Shown here: positions 34,116-46,331 of the stretch, one piece after another | Numbering within the stretch: position 1 is the stretch's first letter | Layout: the number at the start of each line of letters is the position of its first letter | NCBI GenBank assembly: GCA_003550325.1 | Contig: QKWP01000574.1 | Coordinates: 90,534 to 154,533, forward strand | Direction: 5' to 3' | Origin: Gigaspora rosea | Taxonomy: Eukaryota; Glomeromycota; Glomeromycetes; Diversisporales; Gigasporaceae | Length of the DNA: 64,000 nucleotides | The notes under the pieces: model-generated | Databases searched by the model: none | What the model was told of the DNA's origin: nothing | Seen by the model: the letters and a program-made list of their open reading frames with translations, nothing else | Program-made: the position numbers and the translations under genes

Positions 34116-34283
34116 TACAGTCGGACCTCCCTAAATGCAACCTCTCTAAATGTATACCTCTCCAAGTTCATGTCTTTTCTTGGTCCCAATTAATATAACA
34201 CTTATAGATTTTTACCTTCCTAAATGCATAACCTCTCTAAATGTATGTTTAACTCAATTTTTTACTATGGTCCTCTGACTGTA
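34116..34283. mobile_element. MITE, CAGTCAGACC family
   Basis: It starts TACAGTCGGACCTCCCTAAA and ends TCCTCTGACTGTA, with TA at both ends. It is close to the copy at 3344-3526 but has lost the ATGCATTTAGAGAG stretch before the right end. Confidence 0.8.
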
Positions 34284-37020
34284 CATTATTTTTTTCTTTT
34301 GCACACTTTATTTTTTTTTTCTTTCTTTTGTATTGTAACAACAATTAAAATAATAATAAAATTAGTACACAGTTACTGGCGTTTAACGACCAATGAAATG
34401 TTATAGTTCAAATATATATTTATATAACCCAAATAAACGATTATATTAGTCACCATTAATATCATTAATATCATTAATATTGCGAAATATTATATAATTT
34501 TTTTTGTGATAATTAATATTGTGAAATATTTAAATTCCAATTTTTGTGATAATTTTTTTAATAACCGCTCTTTATCATTAAATATTGGTGATTGGTGTCA
34601 GCTCCTAAAGTGAATACTTAAAGTGAAAGTGAAACTACTTAAAAGTGAATACTTAAAAGTGAAAATGAAACTTAAAGTGAAACTTATCAAAAAAAAAAAA
34701 AAAAACATTAATAGATTTTTTTTTTTCGTTTTTTTTTTTTTTTTGTCATTTTTAATATTAGATATCTGCCTACAGTAACAGTAAAAGTATAAGTTAAGTG
34801 TTTCTGAAACGATTGAAAATTCGGCAATCATTAATTTGGAATCACATTACACGGATTCTCCCCAAAATTAAAATGACTTGGGCTAACTTAATTAATGCTA
34901 TACATTGACTGTTAACGTTTTTGTCTAATACATGACGTTTAATTCACCTGTGAAAATAATAACCCATTTGGTAATGATCATAGTAATTTTTACGGGATAA
35001 TAAACTTCATCGACAGGAAACTCATGTTTAGTATTTAGTATTTCCAAAATATTACGCACAGTATATCATTGGGATATATATATATATATATATTTTTAAA
35101 GATAATCATGTTAGTTATCTTTTTATCATATGTCAACTAAGCTTTACAAACGTTTTTATGAATCGAAAAAAATGTAGAAATGTTACTTTCTCTGTTACTG
35201 AACAATTTTTAATCGCTTATCGCTTATTACACTGTCTATTCTTTATTAAAATTGAATAATCGTTTACTATTATATAGTGTAAATCAATGCAATTTACTTT
35301 ATGTTACTTATTTGGAAATGAAACTTTTGATCGTCTTCAGGTCCGAATTCACTATGAAATCCCGAAATTTCTGAAATTCCAGCAATTTGTTAATTTTCCA
35401 ATTATAGAAATAGTTAAAGCCTTTTTTTTTTATCTATATTGTAAAAATGTTATGATAATAGATGGAAGATATTAGATAGTAAATAGAAGATAGGTAGATA
35501 GAAAATAATGGATAGTAGATAGAAAATAATAGATATGCTAGAACTAAACTACGTACAGTACGTACAATTATAGTATATTCGAATAATATAATATAATCAA
35601 CAGTTTAATAACTACTAAAAAACATTATCGAATAGTAAGAAGTACTGTATTCGAATTACGACCATTCCATCCACGATTTTTTTTAACAAATTTTTGTATA
35701 TCGGAAATACTTAATCAGGCAAAGTTTTTTTCTATTACACTTGACTTTTTTTTTGTTGAAATAATTCTTTTCTAACATTCTGTCTTTAATTCGATTACTT
35801 TAATATTTGCGATCTTCACATATTAGTAGTTGATCAATTGCTTACTAAACTCAAATAAAGGTGACATCATCATATATAGAATAAATTTGCAAGGTAAATT
35901 ATAATTTAGTTGATTAACGTTAGAGGTAAATTTTACTATTACATGTATTAGTGTTAATCTTTGATCTTCTAATAAGAGTTTCATCAACTATTGTACTTAC
36001 TTGATTGTTTTGAAATAAATTGAGTTCCGAAATTATTTTACATTCGGCAAATAATTTATGATTTGTATAACAATAACTTTTCCTTCAAATTTTATATTTT
36101 TGGTATGATTAACAATATCAGGTTTAACGTTGATCAAAAGTAAAAAGTAAATAAAGTAAAGCATATGAATGCTGTCAAGGGAAAATGAAACTTTGATCTT
36201 TTCATTCATTCTTAATTAAGTTCTTGAAAAATCTGATCGGTGATACATACATATGATATGTGATTGCATATCATATATGTTTTTATATATTACTGTCAAA
36301 ATTTTAAAAAGACTAAATTTGGTAAATAATAAATGATAAAATTGAATAAATGAATTATCATTTTCCTTTTGTTACACTTATATATTTGAATAATTTACGA
36401 ATTTGATATCATATAAAATAAATTGTCGGAATTAATATGATTATTGTAATGACGTAATCCTTCTTAAACGGCAATTAGCCAAGTAAAAGCAAAATTTTTA
36501 ATTTTAATCTTCATCTCTTTATCTGATTTCTTTCTATTACGTGGTTAAAAAAATTTATTATAGTCTTGAATAATTCATAAAAATTTTTACGTATTAAGGT
36601 CAAGATCGTCTAATCATCATTTAGAATAATTACTTACTGCCTTTTAGTTAGAAGCATAGGAAAAATTTACTTTATAAAAAAAAAAAAAAATTAATAGATT
36701 ATATTAGTTTATATATTATAACCAATCAAATATTCAAGTATTTAAAAAAATTTTATACCCGGATGAACATTTGTGCAACCTTTTATGTAGTAAGCCCTTC
36801 GGATAATCTCGGACAATGAAAATCATGATGATGTAATAATCTATAATGGTAATTGGTAATCAAAATGAATGATTCGGACAAATTTAGGCAAATCGATTTA
36901 CATAATAAAAAATTGATTATTTTGATTAACCCGGCTAAGTCCGAACAAATAAATTTGATTGTCCAAAAATCATATGTTCTCATAAAATTGAATTTTTTAT
37001 CATAATAATTCCGGGTGTTA
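34284..37020. other. Gene-free AT-rich stretch
   Basis: 34600-34690 repeats ACTTAAAAGTGAA about six times. 35460-35540 is a degenerate GATAGTAAATA tract. 35070-35095 is (TA)n. The listed ORFs are not protein-like. No TIR pair was found except at the right border. Confidence 0.5.
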
Positions 37021-37125
37021 TACGGACATAGTTTAGGGTCTGAGCAAATTCATGTGATATTATTAAGATCCGTTTACTAACCAATCAATCACATGATTTT
37101 GCTCTGTCCCTAAGCTTTGTCCGTA
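37021..37125. mobile_element. 105-bp MITE TACGGACA
   Basis: TACGGACATAGTTTAGGGTC and the inverse of GTCCCTAAGCTTTGTCCGTA form arms of about 40 bp that continue through GAGCAAA and ATCATGTGAT. TA occurs at both ends. It is almost entirely TIR. Confidence 0.75.
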
Positions 37126-37221
37126 GAATAATCTGAGATCGTTAGAGCTCCTAGCCAGAGGCGTGAACTAAGATTAAGTTATATCATTATTATCTCATCC
37201 CAAGTTACCTTTACAAGCACA

Positions 37222-37620
37222 GACGGTATTCGCCGACACCCATTCCACCGACAGCTACTACAACTCACTTCCCTGACAGTTCACTTCCTTGACTTCAATA
37301 CCCTGACAGCTCATTCCCGAGCCAACTTCATCAAACAGCTATTTCACCAACACCTATTTTACCGATAGCTGTTTCGTTGACAAATTTGACCTGATTTAAG
37401 GTTATGGTTGGCTTGTTTTATAATTAGCATTTGCTAGAGGTAGATCATCGTCGAACGAAATGATTGTCAACGAAATGATTGTCAACGAAATGATTGTCAG
37501 CGAAATGATTGTCAGCGAAATGATTGTCAGCGAAATCTACCAAAACCAGTATGTTATCGTGGAAGTGAAGTTGAACTTGGGAACTTGGGCCGTCGGTGAT
37601 ATCGTTTTCGGTGAAATCTA
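37222..37620. mobile_element. Foldback element of GTCGGTGAAATGA-type repeats, copy 3
   Basis: The left half has TTCGCCGACACCCATTCCAC, CACCGACAGCTA and TTCACCAACACC; the right half has five tandem copies of GAAATGATTGTCAGC or a close variant (37454-37535) and GTCGGTGATATCG. The ORF with repeated MIVSE (37460-37672) is a translation of this repeat. It is more diverged than the copies at 672-1430 and 41930-42230. Confidence 0.6.
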
Positions 37621-37778
37621 TCAAATTTTTTACAGACTAATAGAGGGGCTTACTGCACGTATCTGCGGCTAATATACTAGTACTGTTGATGCATATTTGT
37701 TCTTTGACCGACAAGTCTCATGTGCCATCCAAGCCTTTTAAGGTTATACATGTTGTAGAAAATATTGCGACATAATTT

Positions 37779-38252
37779 CTACCTGAATTTTGGTATGCAA
37801 CATTAATTAAAACTGCCGCAACTAATGAATGGTCAATGACTAAAATCAAACTTAATGTCATAAATGCCGAAAGTAATAAAGTATAATTGATATATCAATG
37901 ATTTTATATAGTGATGTTAAGTGATGTAACAAAGAATAAAAAAGTATTTATTTTATTTAAATAATTCGACTTATAAATTTTTTATTTTCTTTCATCTTAC
38001 TGTATAATAAATTTGAAAATTATGTCATTTAAAAAAAGGTGTGTAAAAAGATCATGGCAAAATGTAAATGTGGTAAATCTTGAACACGTGACAAGCTGAT
38101 AGATTTAGAAGGTCATTTATTTAGTTACTGAATGTACAACAGTTGATAATGATGTTAAACAAAAATTTCCTAGAATTGTATCCGCGAGAAATCAAACTTT
38201 AAATGCCATTAATTCTAAATTTGTTGAAAACAAATTTAAAAGAAGACTATGA
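37779..38252 (+). pseudogene. Decayed gene remnant, family unknown
   Basis: 37779-37886 reads LPEFWYATLIKTAATNEWSM and on to NAESNKV and stop. After AT-rich sequence, 38022-38252 reads MSFKKRCVKRSWQNVNVVNL EHV, then by frameshift DKLIDLEGHLFS, then by a second shift VTECTTVDNDVKQKFPRIVS ARNQTLNAINSKFVENKFKR and stop. The pieces are colinear and coding-like, which suggests an old gene with two frameshifts. I do not recognise it, and the two blocks may not belong together. Confidence 0.4.
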
Positions 38253-38504
38253 ATAACAGAGATTTGAGCATTTGTTAAGTAAATGTATTTCATAAAATAA
38301 TAAATATAAATTGCTTTTTCATTGTAAATTCATATTATACACATATTATAGCGATAACAATAATAGTTACATATAAATTACATAATTACATGCCTATTTC
38401 TGGGATTTTTCTTTGCTACATATAAAACTTTTTCAAGTTTCTCTATTTATTTGTCAAAATTTTATATATATAGATTTATTTATATTATATAAATATATAT
38501 ATAT

Positions 38505-38746
38505 GTGTTGTACCCATATAATAATTGCCCAATTCGGCATCGGGACAGTCCCAGATACGAACATTGTAAATTATTACCAAAATTAAAATTTTTATATTAT
38601 AAACCTAATCCTAACCATAATACCAACCCTGATCCTAACCCTAAAGCCCTAATTCTGTAAAAATATTTTACAAAATTCTCATCTGGGCCAGCCCGATTCC
38701 GAATCGGGACAATTCCTATCTGAGCTGTGAGGTACAACATATATAT
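38505..38746. mobile_element. MITE GTTGTACC with telomere-like centre
   Basis: ATATATGTGTTGTACCC at the left and GGTACAACATATATAT at the right are inverted. Inward, CGGGACAGTCCCAGATACGA pairs with CTCATCTGGGCCAGCCCG. The centre holds CCTAATCCTAACC, CCCTGATCCTAACCCTAAA and CCCTAATTC, which are degenerate telomere-type repeats. Confidence 0.65.
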
Positions 38747-38929
38747 TTATTTTAATATAATAGTAAAATTAAAATGTGTATCATTTATAAGAAAAAAAAA
38801 AAAAAGCAACTGTCCTATTTCAGTGGATATATATTAGGCATGATTTTTTTTATTAAGTAAATTAGACAAGGCTTATTAAGTAAATATGTTCTCAATACTA
38901 ATTCTGTAATTCAATTTGGATGATTCCTG

Positions 38930-39620
38930 AAACACCTTATATCTCTAGATTCTGTGATTCAATTTGATGATTTTGACTCTTTATATTTGCCTCAATGAGA
39001 AGATTCAAAATTATCCAAATCGGATCGCAGGATCACGAAGATACACATTCAATGAAGGTAGAGTGAATTTCAAAAAAAAAAAATAAAATAACTTAAATTT
39101 CAGAATTCTGTGAATTATTTTGGTGTTACAGTGCACGACACTTAAAGACTACACAAATTTTAAAGTCTAATAAAACTTTTGATTTAAACAGAGATATAAA
39201 AAAAAAAGGATGCCGCTGTTTTATAGCCAAATCAATTTACTAAAACTTAACTTCCTTAAAAATATAGTATTTTTATATGATAACATATAAAAAAAGTCAA
39301 AAATGGGGCATATTAAAATAAGCTACCAATCAAATTGGCTTAAATTTATATAATAGATTTTTTTAAAAATTCTTAACCAATCAAAATTCAAGAAATTCGA
39401 CAATCAAAATTAAACAACATTAAAAACATCACCAATTAACTTTTTAAAATAAATTAAAATTTGAAATTTTTAAATTTTAAATGGGACAAATGTAGTCTTT
39501 AAGTGTCGCGCACTGTATTAGATTCGTCTCAGTAAGACGATTCAAAATATGATCATAGGATCACAATATATCACGATCCACAATATTGATCCTCGGATAT
39601 AGGTACATCCATCTTACATT
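38930..39620. mobile_element. CGTCTCA-module element, split by another
   Basis: Sequence on both sides of 39127-39517 shows the GATCxxAGGATCACGA and CGTCTCAGTAAGACGATTC words seen in the palindrome of 4242-5221 and in 54292-54822. The outer ends are not resolved. Confidence 0.4.
39127..39517. mobile_element. TIR element TACAGTGCACGACAC (TA TSD)
   Basis: TACAGTGCACGACACTTAAA and the inverse TACAGTGCGCGACACTTAAA form ends of at least 27 bp with one mismatch, with TA on both sides, as for Tc1/mariner. The interior is AT-rich and non-coding. It is nested in the element above. Confidence 0.85.
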
Positions 39621-39866
39621 ATATAACAAAATTGCGGCAATTAATTTAGGCTATAATATATATGAGATCTTTGCAAGGAAAATCGCCCTTCGACATTTTC
39701 CGATCAGGCCTATTCAGACAAACTTAAACAAACATACCGATTCGATTTTATTTACATGCAAATCATCCTTTGACTTTACAATATTGATTCAATGGTTCAT
39801 CAAATAATGATTTGCATAAACTGATATGTTTGTTTAAATTAGTCCGATCGAAGGAAGATCCCATAC

Positions 39867-40041
39867 ATATGTTGTGCCTCAGATTAAAACTTGCGTCAGA
39901 TTGAATCCGACGCACGTCAGATGACTATCAATTGACCAGCATTAAATGATCGGCAATAACTGGCCTAAACTACCTCCTAACTTTACCGTAATTTTACCCT
40001 AACCCTAATCTAATTTAGGCCGGTGTGAGGCAAAACATATA
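39867..40041. mobile_element. MITE TATGTTGTGCCTCA
   Basis: ATATGTTGTGCCTCA and the inverse of TGAGGCAAAACATAT form the ends. The interior has CGTCAGATTGAATCC, TGGCCTAAACTACC and a telomere-like ACCCTAACCCTAAT, with similarity to 27900-28400. No target duplication is resolved beyond AT-rich flanks. Confidence 0.55.
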
Positions 40042-40619
40042 TACTGGATTTCGGCATAATTATAGACCTCGGATTTTATTTTCGCCGCGCAGCCGCACAT
40101 CATATATATTTCAGTGTTTGTTTCTTGAGGCGCGAAGGTTGTTATAGAGTAATAAAAACACATAGGAGGACATTCGTCTGATTGGCTTATGTAAATCAAT
40201 TGCCCGGGTAACTTATTTATAAAGTATTTTTCAGGAACGTAAACGTTTCACGAATAAAAAATCACCGCAAAAACCATTTTTTCACTTCGATAGAACGTTT
40301 ATATTCACTATGCAAAAGTAATCAGTAATAATCGGTATCCCCGTGAACTTCGTTCACTTAGAAGACAAAATATGTCTACCGTTTATTGGACCATACAAAA
40401 TTATACTGTAGAGTGAAGGTAACTGGAAACGCTAATTATTTTATTACGTTATATTTAAGTAAACTTTTATTTCTATTTATAGTAATTTGAATAGCATAGT
40501 GGGTTTTCGCTCTAATTAGTTAGTTTTTTTTGTAGATCAATTAGTTAATAAAATTAATAACTATATCGATATCGATTACGTACCATCGATACCTATATCA
40601 TTATTTTATTAGCATAAGA

Positions 40620-41347
40620 AAGCAAAATAACGAAATATCTGCACAAAGAAGCAATACAAAGCCGTTTCTGCTGAGAAAAAAACGAAAAGTTTGCCACTGC
40701 GATTTGGGGAATTATGATGATATCACTTGCAATTATCAACCATCACAGTTCAATTAGTTATACTGGCCTCAAGCCAACATTTAGATTTAGTTGACAAGGC
40801 CTTATGCAGAAAACTTTACAATAAGTATATTGTAAATATAAGAAAAAAAAAGACTAACTAATTTTTGTTTTCATCCTAAGTATGTAATTTTATTAACTAT
40901 ATCTTGAAAAGCAAAAGAAAAATAAATTTGCAAAGACTTTGGAACAGTTAATTAAATTTTTAATTCACCCAATTATCCATTAGCAATTTCAAAAAAAAAA
41001 AATAAGTTGATTTCAGGGTAGGTCATATATGTTTTATGTGGTAATATTATTTACTCTGAATCTGAATTTCAGGAATTGGAATTTACATACTATGAAGCAT
41101 GTGCAGAACTTGATGAAGCAAAATTAGGTAGGTGGGTTGCTTTTATAATTAATATATTTTTGATTGTTCTTTTATATATTTTTATTTGTTTGTTTTTTTA
41201 GAACAAGATCCTCTGAGTAAAAAGATTAAATTAATGGTAGCATATTATATCAAGGTAGCATGTGTATAACAAAAGGCCTATTCTTGATTCTGAAGAATTT
41301 AAAAAAATTTTTGAGAATACTGAACTATTACTAGGAATCAGGAACTG
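40620..41347 (+). pseudogene. Decayed multi-exon gene
   Basis: 40630-40770 reads RNICTKKQYKAVSAEKK, then after a shift at an A run RKVCHCDLGNYDDITCNYQP. Further on, 41025-41130 reads ...YSESEFQELEFTYYEACAEL DEAKL and ends at a donor GTAGGT; 41203-41257 continues EQDPLSKKIKLMVAYYIK after a good TTTTTTTAG acceptor. Then come YNKRPILDSEEFKKIFENTE and, one shift later, ESGTDVSLKHKI and stop. The intron and colinearity show a real former gene; at least three frameshifts show that it is dead. The family is not recognised. Confidence 0.5.
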
Positions 41348-41929
41348 ATGTAAGTCTGAAGCATAAAATTTAAAAATAAAATATTTTCCTCCTAATCAGT
41401 TGCCACTTTTAAAGAGGGCATAAGTAGGCTGTCAATTACTTATTAATTCAAATTATATTATGGTATTATAAAAAAATTTCTTTTATTAACGAATATATAT
41501 TTTTTTATTTTATAATTTTCTATTTAACTGTTAATACTATCGTTATATTACAGTATTATTTAAATTCATAACCCAAATTTGATCTGTGTTATGTATTACT
41601 GATCAAATAGCCGGTTTGTTGATCAAAATAGTCATGTAATTATGCGTCACGCATGCAAACAGACAAAAAATTGACGAATTACGTTATTGACTTGTATATT
41701 ATGATAATTATGTTAATACATTAAAAAAGGAACTTTTCATGATCAAACCGCATCAAAAACGTAACTTTTGTATAATATAGTGCGTAAAAATTAAGTGTCC
41801 ATTGCTATGCTCCGGACAATTAAGAGGTTTTTTTGATCAATTGGTAGCCAGAACAAATGCACAAGCAAAAAGCCATATGACTAATAAAAAAAAACAAAAA
41901 AAGTTTAGCTTTATTTTGCTATTCTCTTG

Positions 41930-42230
41930 CAGTAGCAATCATTTCACTGACAATCATTTCACAAACACGCCATTTTACCGACAAATGATTTACTGACAAG
42001 TTCATTTTACCAACAGTTTATTTCACCAAAGCTCATTTCACTGACAAAGTAATTCTGGTCATTGTCGTTAGGGTCAGAGGTTAAAATTAGTGTACTTTAT
42101 AGAAATAAACTTGTTGGTAAAATGAGCTTTGGTAAAATGAACTGTTAGTAAAATGAACTTGTTGGTGAATAATTTATTAGTGAATTGGGGTGTCTATGAA
42201 GTGATTGTCAGTGAAATAATACGGACCCAT
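41930..42230. mobile_element. Foldback element of GTCGGTGAAATGA-type repeats, copy 2
   Basis: Left half TTTCACTGACAATCATTTCA, TTTACCGACAAATG, ACTGACAAGTTCATTTTACC; centre CATTGTCGTTAGGGTCAG; right half TTGTTGGTAAAATGAGCTTT and TGATTGTCAGTGAAATAATA. The stretch 41996-42075 is nearly the same as 1040-1110, proving a shared origin. Its CG words have largely become TG or CA. Confidence 0.75.
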
Positions 42231-42239
42231 TTTCTTGCA

Positions 42240-44160
42240 GGTCTTAATAATAAATTCATTAATAGTATTTAGGCAGAGGTTGAGCTAGCACATCTTTGTT
42301 TACAATTGAAACCTTGGCTGGTGTGGAACTGATAGTTAGACATAAATTATTACAAGACAGAAGGTATGGCATAAGTTATATAAGAATATATAGAATGGTA
42401 TAAATATTCTTAAATAAGAATATAATTATATAAAGTTTTTTTTTATTTAAATTGCTTTTTTTTAAATTTTTTGATATAGTTTCTTTTTAATTAACTCATT
42501 TCTTTTTTGAAAGATCAAAAGGTTAGTTGTTCTAAATATTGATGATTTATTATAAATTTTAACATAGCGATACAACTAGCATGCATAATATTTCTCACTT
42601 CACTATAATAATATTAAAAGCATTGCATGAAAACTATCAATTCCATTTAATAATTCCAACTAAAAAAAGAGGATCTACAATAAAAAGGGCATTGATTTAG
42701 GTATTATTATTGAGAATACTAACTACTTTTTTTTCCTATTTAGTTATACAAAATTAAAAAATATATTAAATTATTTTTCTCTGCAAGAAATTTACAATAA
42801 ATAAATTGACCATTTTTTAATTTATAGCTACAATAATTAAATCAAGCAACACCAAATAGATTAAAATATGAAAAATACAAGACTTGCTAATTTAAAAGAA
42901 GGATCACTTTATTCAACTAAAGATTATATAAATATGCTTAATTTTTTATTAATAAATGTTTCTAAACAGAAACTTATTTGAAAATTCAAGTTTTAATAAT
43001 ATCCATAGATTATCCTGAACAATTTCATGTACAACATGCTATTATTTGTCTCTTAAATCTAGAGATTCTTCTGGAATACTAAAGCAGATTTTGTATATTA
43101 TTTAATATTGGACCTTTACATATATCCTTAAATAGTTGTAAGATAGTATTTTTTTAAATTATATATTTTTGATTTACTTTTTTACAGTTTTTGAATATAA
43201 TAAAGTTTGGGCAAAAAAGCCCAAACTTTATAAAATTAATTTACTTTTAGAACTAATATATTATAAATAGTTTCAAGTTTATTTTATAGTAATACAAAAA
43301 TTCAAAATATTTTATTAATCTTATCAGATAAATTTTTATAATACAATCTGCACAAATTTTTAAAAATCAATTATAAAAGATCTGTAATCCTACTAGCAGT
43401 CACCAAAAAAAATTTTTTATAAATCTGTACAAATTATTAAATTTATACAAATCTGTACTAACAATTAATATTATTTAAAAATTCAATGTACCTGCACTTG
43501 TACAATTATATATCTAAATTATATGCTATCTTTAAATCAAATCAATTATATAAAATATAAGACAGTAATATAAAATTTGACTTGTCATACAACTAATTTT
43601 TTTATTTACTATTATAGCAATTATAAAATTATTGTAAAAAAAACAGTTTTGAATTACTATTCTCAATGCTATTTTAGTACTTTAATAAAATATATATAAG
43701 AATAAAATTATTTCAGCTTTAGAACCAAAAATTAAAATTTAACTCTGAAATTATTTTTGATCTATTTTATTTAAAACCTAAAAATTTTGATACTTTTTTT
43801 AAATAACCAAATTCATAAGAAGTATAAATATATAAATTTTTTATTTGCTCTTTTTTATAAAAAAATTTTAATTTACTCTAATAAATCTGAAATAGACCTT
43901 TTTTAAGAATCAATTTTAGTAGTTGATCTTTAGGTCAAAGTATAGCAGTTATATGATTAATAGTCAAATTCTTTAAAGACAAAATAACAAAAACCACCTG
44001 TTAGAAAACTAAACATTTTGAAAAAACAGGTACTTAGAATGTTTATAATTAGAACTTAATTGGACTACTATTATTTTGAAAATTTGTAGTAGTAAAATAA
44101 AATATATCAGAACCTCAACTTGGAATAACTAAAGTTACAAAATATAATATGAGATCTAAG
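42240..44160. other. AT-rich, one coding-like scrap and one hairpin
   Basis: 42580-42700 (+) reads MHNISHFTIIILKALHENYQ FHLIIPTKKRGSTIKR and 43010-43075 reads YPEQFHVQHAIICLLNLEIL; both look like remains of a transposon protein but cannot be named. A perfect hairpin lies at 43200-43231 (13-bp stem ATAAAGTTTGGGC, loop A6). The rest shows nothing. Confidence 0.35.
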
Positions 44161-44162
44161 TT

Positions 44163-44824
44163 TAAGGGTAGGGTGAACGTAGATTATTTCTAATAGTAAT
44201 CACTAGGGTTCCTCAAATTCAAATCAAATCAAATATTGGTTCAATTTGAATTTGATCAATTCAAATTGACTCTGATTTGAATTTGATTTGGTTCAAATAT
44301 TTGAATTTGAATTTGATTTGAATTTGAATTTTAATAATAATTTTCAAATCAAATATTTGTCAAATCAAATCAAATTTGGCCATATTTGAATTTGATCAAA
44401 TCAAATATAGTCAAATTTGAATTTGAATTTGATCAAATATTTAATTCAAATATTTGAAAATCAAATCAAATTGCGGAACTCTAGTAATCACGTTGTAATC
44501 ATATGAAATCATGTGATTGACCAATCAGGATTGTAAACAACATGATCTGACCAATCAGAATTAGCAATTTCTTGTGCTACCAAATAAATTTAGATCTACC
44601 TAAGTTTTTTTATCAATATATGAGGGTGGATTTTTTCAAATATTATAAGTTCTAGAATTTCATGATTATGAAAATAAGGGCTCATTCTACGTAATACCAA
44701 ACTTTTGTTAAAATTGGTCATGGTTCTAAAAAATTTTATCAGGGGCATGTGTTTAATTTCTATATAAAATCTTATAGTACTACGTAGATTATATGAAAAT
44801 TAATCTACGTTCACCCTACCCTTA
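44163..44824. mobile_element. TIR element AGGGTAGGGTGAACGTAG, carrying an insert
   Basis: TAAGGGTAGGGTGAACGTAG and its perfect inverse at the right end (CTACGTTCACCCTACCCTTA) define the element, with TA at both ends. The interior is non-coding and contains the hAT-type MITE at 44204-44483. Confidence 0.85.
44204..44483. mobile_element. hAT-type MITE, ATTTGAATTTGAT repeats, 8-bp TSD
   Basis: GTAATCAC is repeated exactly at 44196-44203 and 44484-44491. The ends TAGGGTTCC and GGAACTCTA are inverted with one mismatch. The whole interior is repeats of TTTGAATTTGAT and its complement, so it is self-complementary at many registers. Confidence 0.85.
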
Positions 44825-45146
44825 AATATATATAATATATAAATTTGTTGTAGTATCTTTTTGAACCTGAATAAATAAAATTCTTATTGGTTTGCTTCTG
44901 GTAGAACAACTTCTAAATTTGGCTTACTTATATACTGATGCAGTAGATTGCATTAGGTGCTATAAAAAGTAACCAAATGATGTCTGGCTTGAACATTAGT
45001 AATAGTTTAATACTTGTAATTTCTGGATATATAATATCTATACAAAATTAAGCAAAAGTAAAAAGCAAAAAAAAAATTCAGTGGTATTACTATATGAACC
45101 TATAAGAAAAAAAAAAATAATGAACCAAAAAAAAGATAAAAAAAGT

Positions 45147-45219
45147 TGGAGCTCTATAGTCTAGTGGTCTAGATACTTAACTCTTATAGTCAAAGTCTTT
45201 AGTTTGAATTCTACTAAAA
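45147..45219 (+). tRNA. tRNA-like sequence, probably a SINE head
   Basis: TATAGTCTAGTGGTCTAGAT resembles a tRNA D-arm and A box; AGTTTGAATTCTAC, about 45 nt further, resembles a T-arm and B box (GTTCGAATC type). The spacing suits a tRNA, but the stems are poorly paired and the expected G and C positions are replaced by A and T. I read it as a decayed tRNA-derived SINE or pseudo-tRNA and not a working tRNA; the anticodon cannot be assigned. Confidence 0.4.
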
Positions 45220-45389
45220 ACAGTTTTAGAAAAATTTAAATGCAAGACCTTGTAAAAGTCCATATGAAATATAAATTTGGTTTAGAAATTTCTAAAGAAA
45301 GATCTATTATAGAGGGTTGGCATTACAGATAATAGTTTAGTTATACAAAAGTTGCACAAATAATTTCTTGGCAGGCAAAAACAAGATAG

Positions 45390-45657
45390 TACCGTAAATG
45401 GCTAAATAAAAGATCCCTCTAGATAGTAGACCTACTATGTACTATACCCGAGTGCAGATTGCAGAATCTTCTTTAATTAAATGTGGCTCTTTTTTAAAAT
45501 TTAAATTGCATATTATAAGTGCAAAGTGTATATGCATTTCAAATTTTTACATTACACAATATAAGCTCTTAGCCGCATACTAACTCGGGGTCTATTATAG
45601 TTTTTAAAATTGGTAAAATGTAACAGACCCGGGTCTTGTATCCGGCCATTTACGATA
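45390..45657 (+). mobile_element. MITE TACCGTAAATGGC, full copy
   Basis: TACCGTAAATGGCTAAATAA at the left pairs with the inverse of TCCGGCCATTTACGATA. GATCC/GACCCGGGTC words lie just inside. It is the full-length relative of the truncated copy at 2590-2800 in the other orientation. Confidence 0.75.
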
Positions 45658-46084
45658 CCAACAATCCTAAGATAGTTTTGAAATCTTAATTAAGAGAATA
45701 ACATGACTGTAATATAAATCTAAATAGTAAGAAAAATGGTAAATACAAAGGGATCTGTAGTAAAGAATTGGTCTAAACTAGATAAAAAATACCTCTGGCA
45801 CCAGTACCAAATCTAAATTAAAAGGAAGCTACTATTATAAAGGCAAATCTGTGAATTGGAAATATAAACAAAATAACAAACTGCCTGGTGAAAAATACAA
45901 TATATGAAATAAAGCTTCTTGACCTAACTAATAGTAGAATACCAACTACTTTATAAGAAGTTGAAAATAGTACAGAAATATATTACAAAATCTAGTTAGA
46001 AGTAGCTATATCATATAAGAGGAATAAGGGCTAGCTTGCTAAAATATAGGGGTTGTTTTCACTTGGGCCAGTTATGCAATATAG

Positions 46085-46313
46085 CTAGTGCCAGTGAATA
46101 AAATTCATGTGCACAATGTGCACATATGCACAATATATTTTTTGTGTGCACAATTTTTAAATTGGATGTGCACATGTGCACAAAGATTTTTCTTAATTAA
46201 CATATAGGTTTGCACAATTTTTATACAAATTTTATAAAGTGTGCAAAAAAAAAATTTTTTCAATGTGCACATGTGCACAAAAAGCTTTTTCCAGATTTTA
46301 TACACTGGCTAGT
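46085..46313. mobile_element. Foldback MITE of TGTGCACA words
   Basis: CTAGTGCCAGTGAATAAAAT and the inverse of ATTTTATACACTGGCTAG form the ends. The interior repeats TGTGCACATGTGCACA and TTTGCACAATTTTTA, all self-complementary. The minus ORF here (46105-46305) with repeated HMCTL is a reading of the repeat. Confidence 0.7.
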
Positions 46314-46331
46314 ACTTACCTGCTTTTAAAA

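Noticed and set aside
37460..37672. Protein with MIVSE repeats
   Set aside because: It is the translation of the GAAATGATTGTCA repeats of a foldback element.
46105..46305. Histidine/cysteine-rich repeat protein
   Set aside because: It is the translation of TGTGCACA repeats in a foldback MITE.
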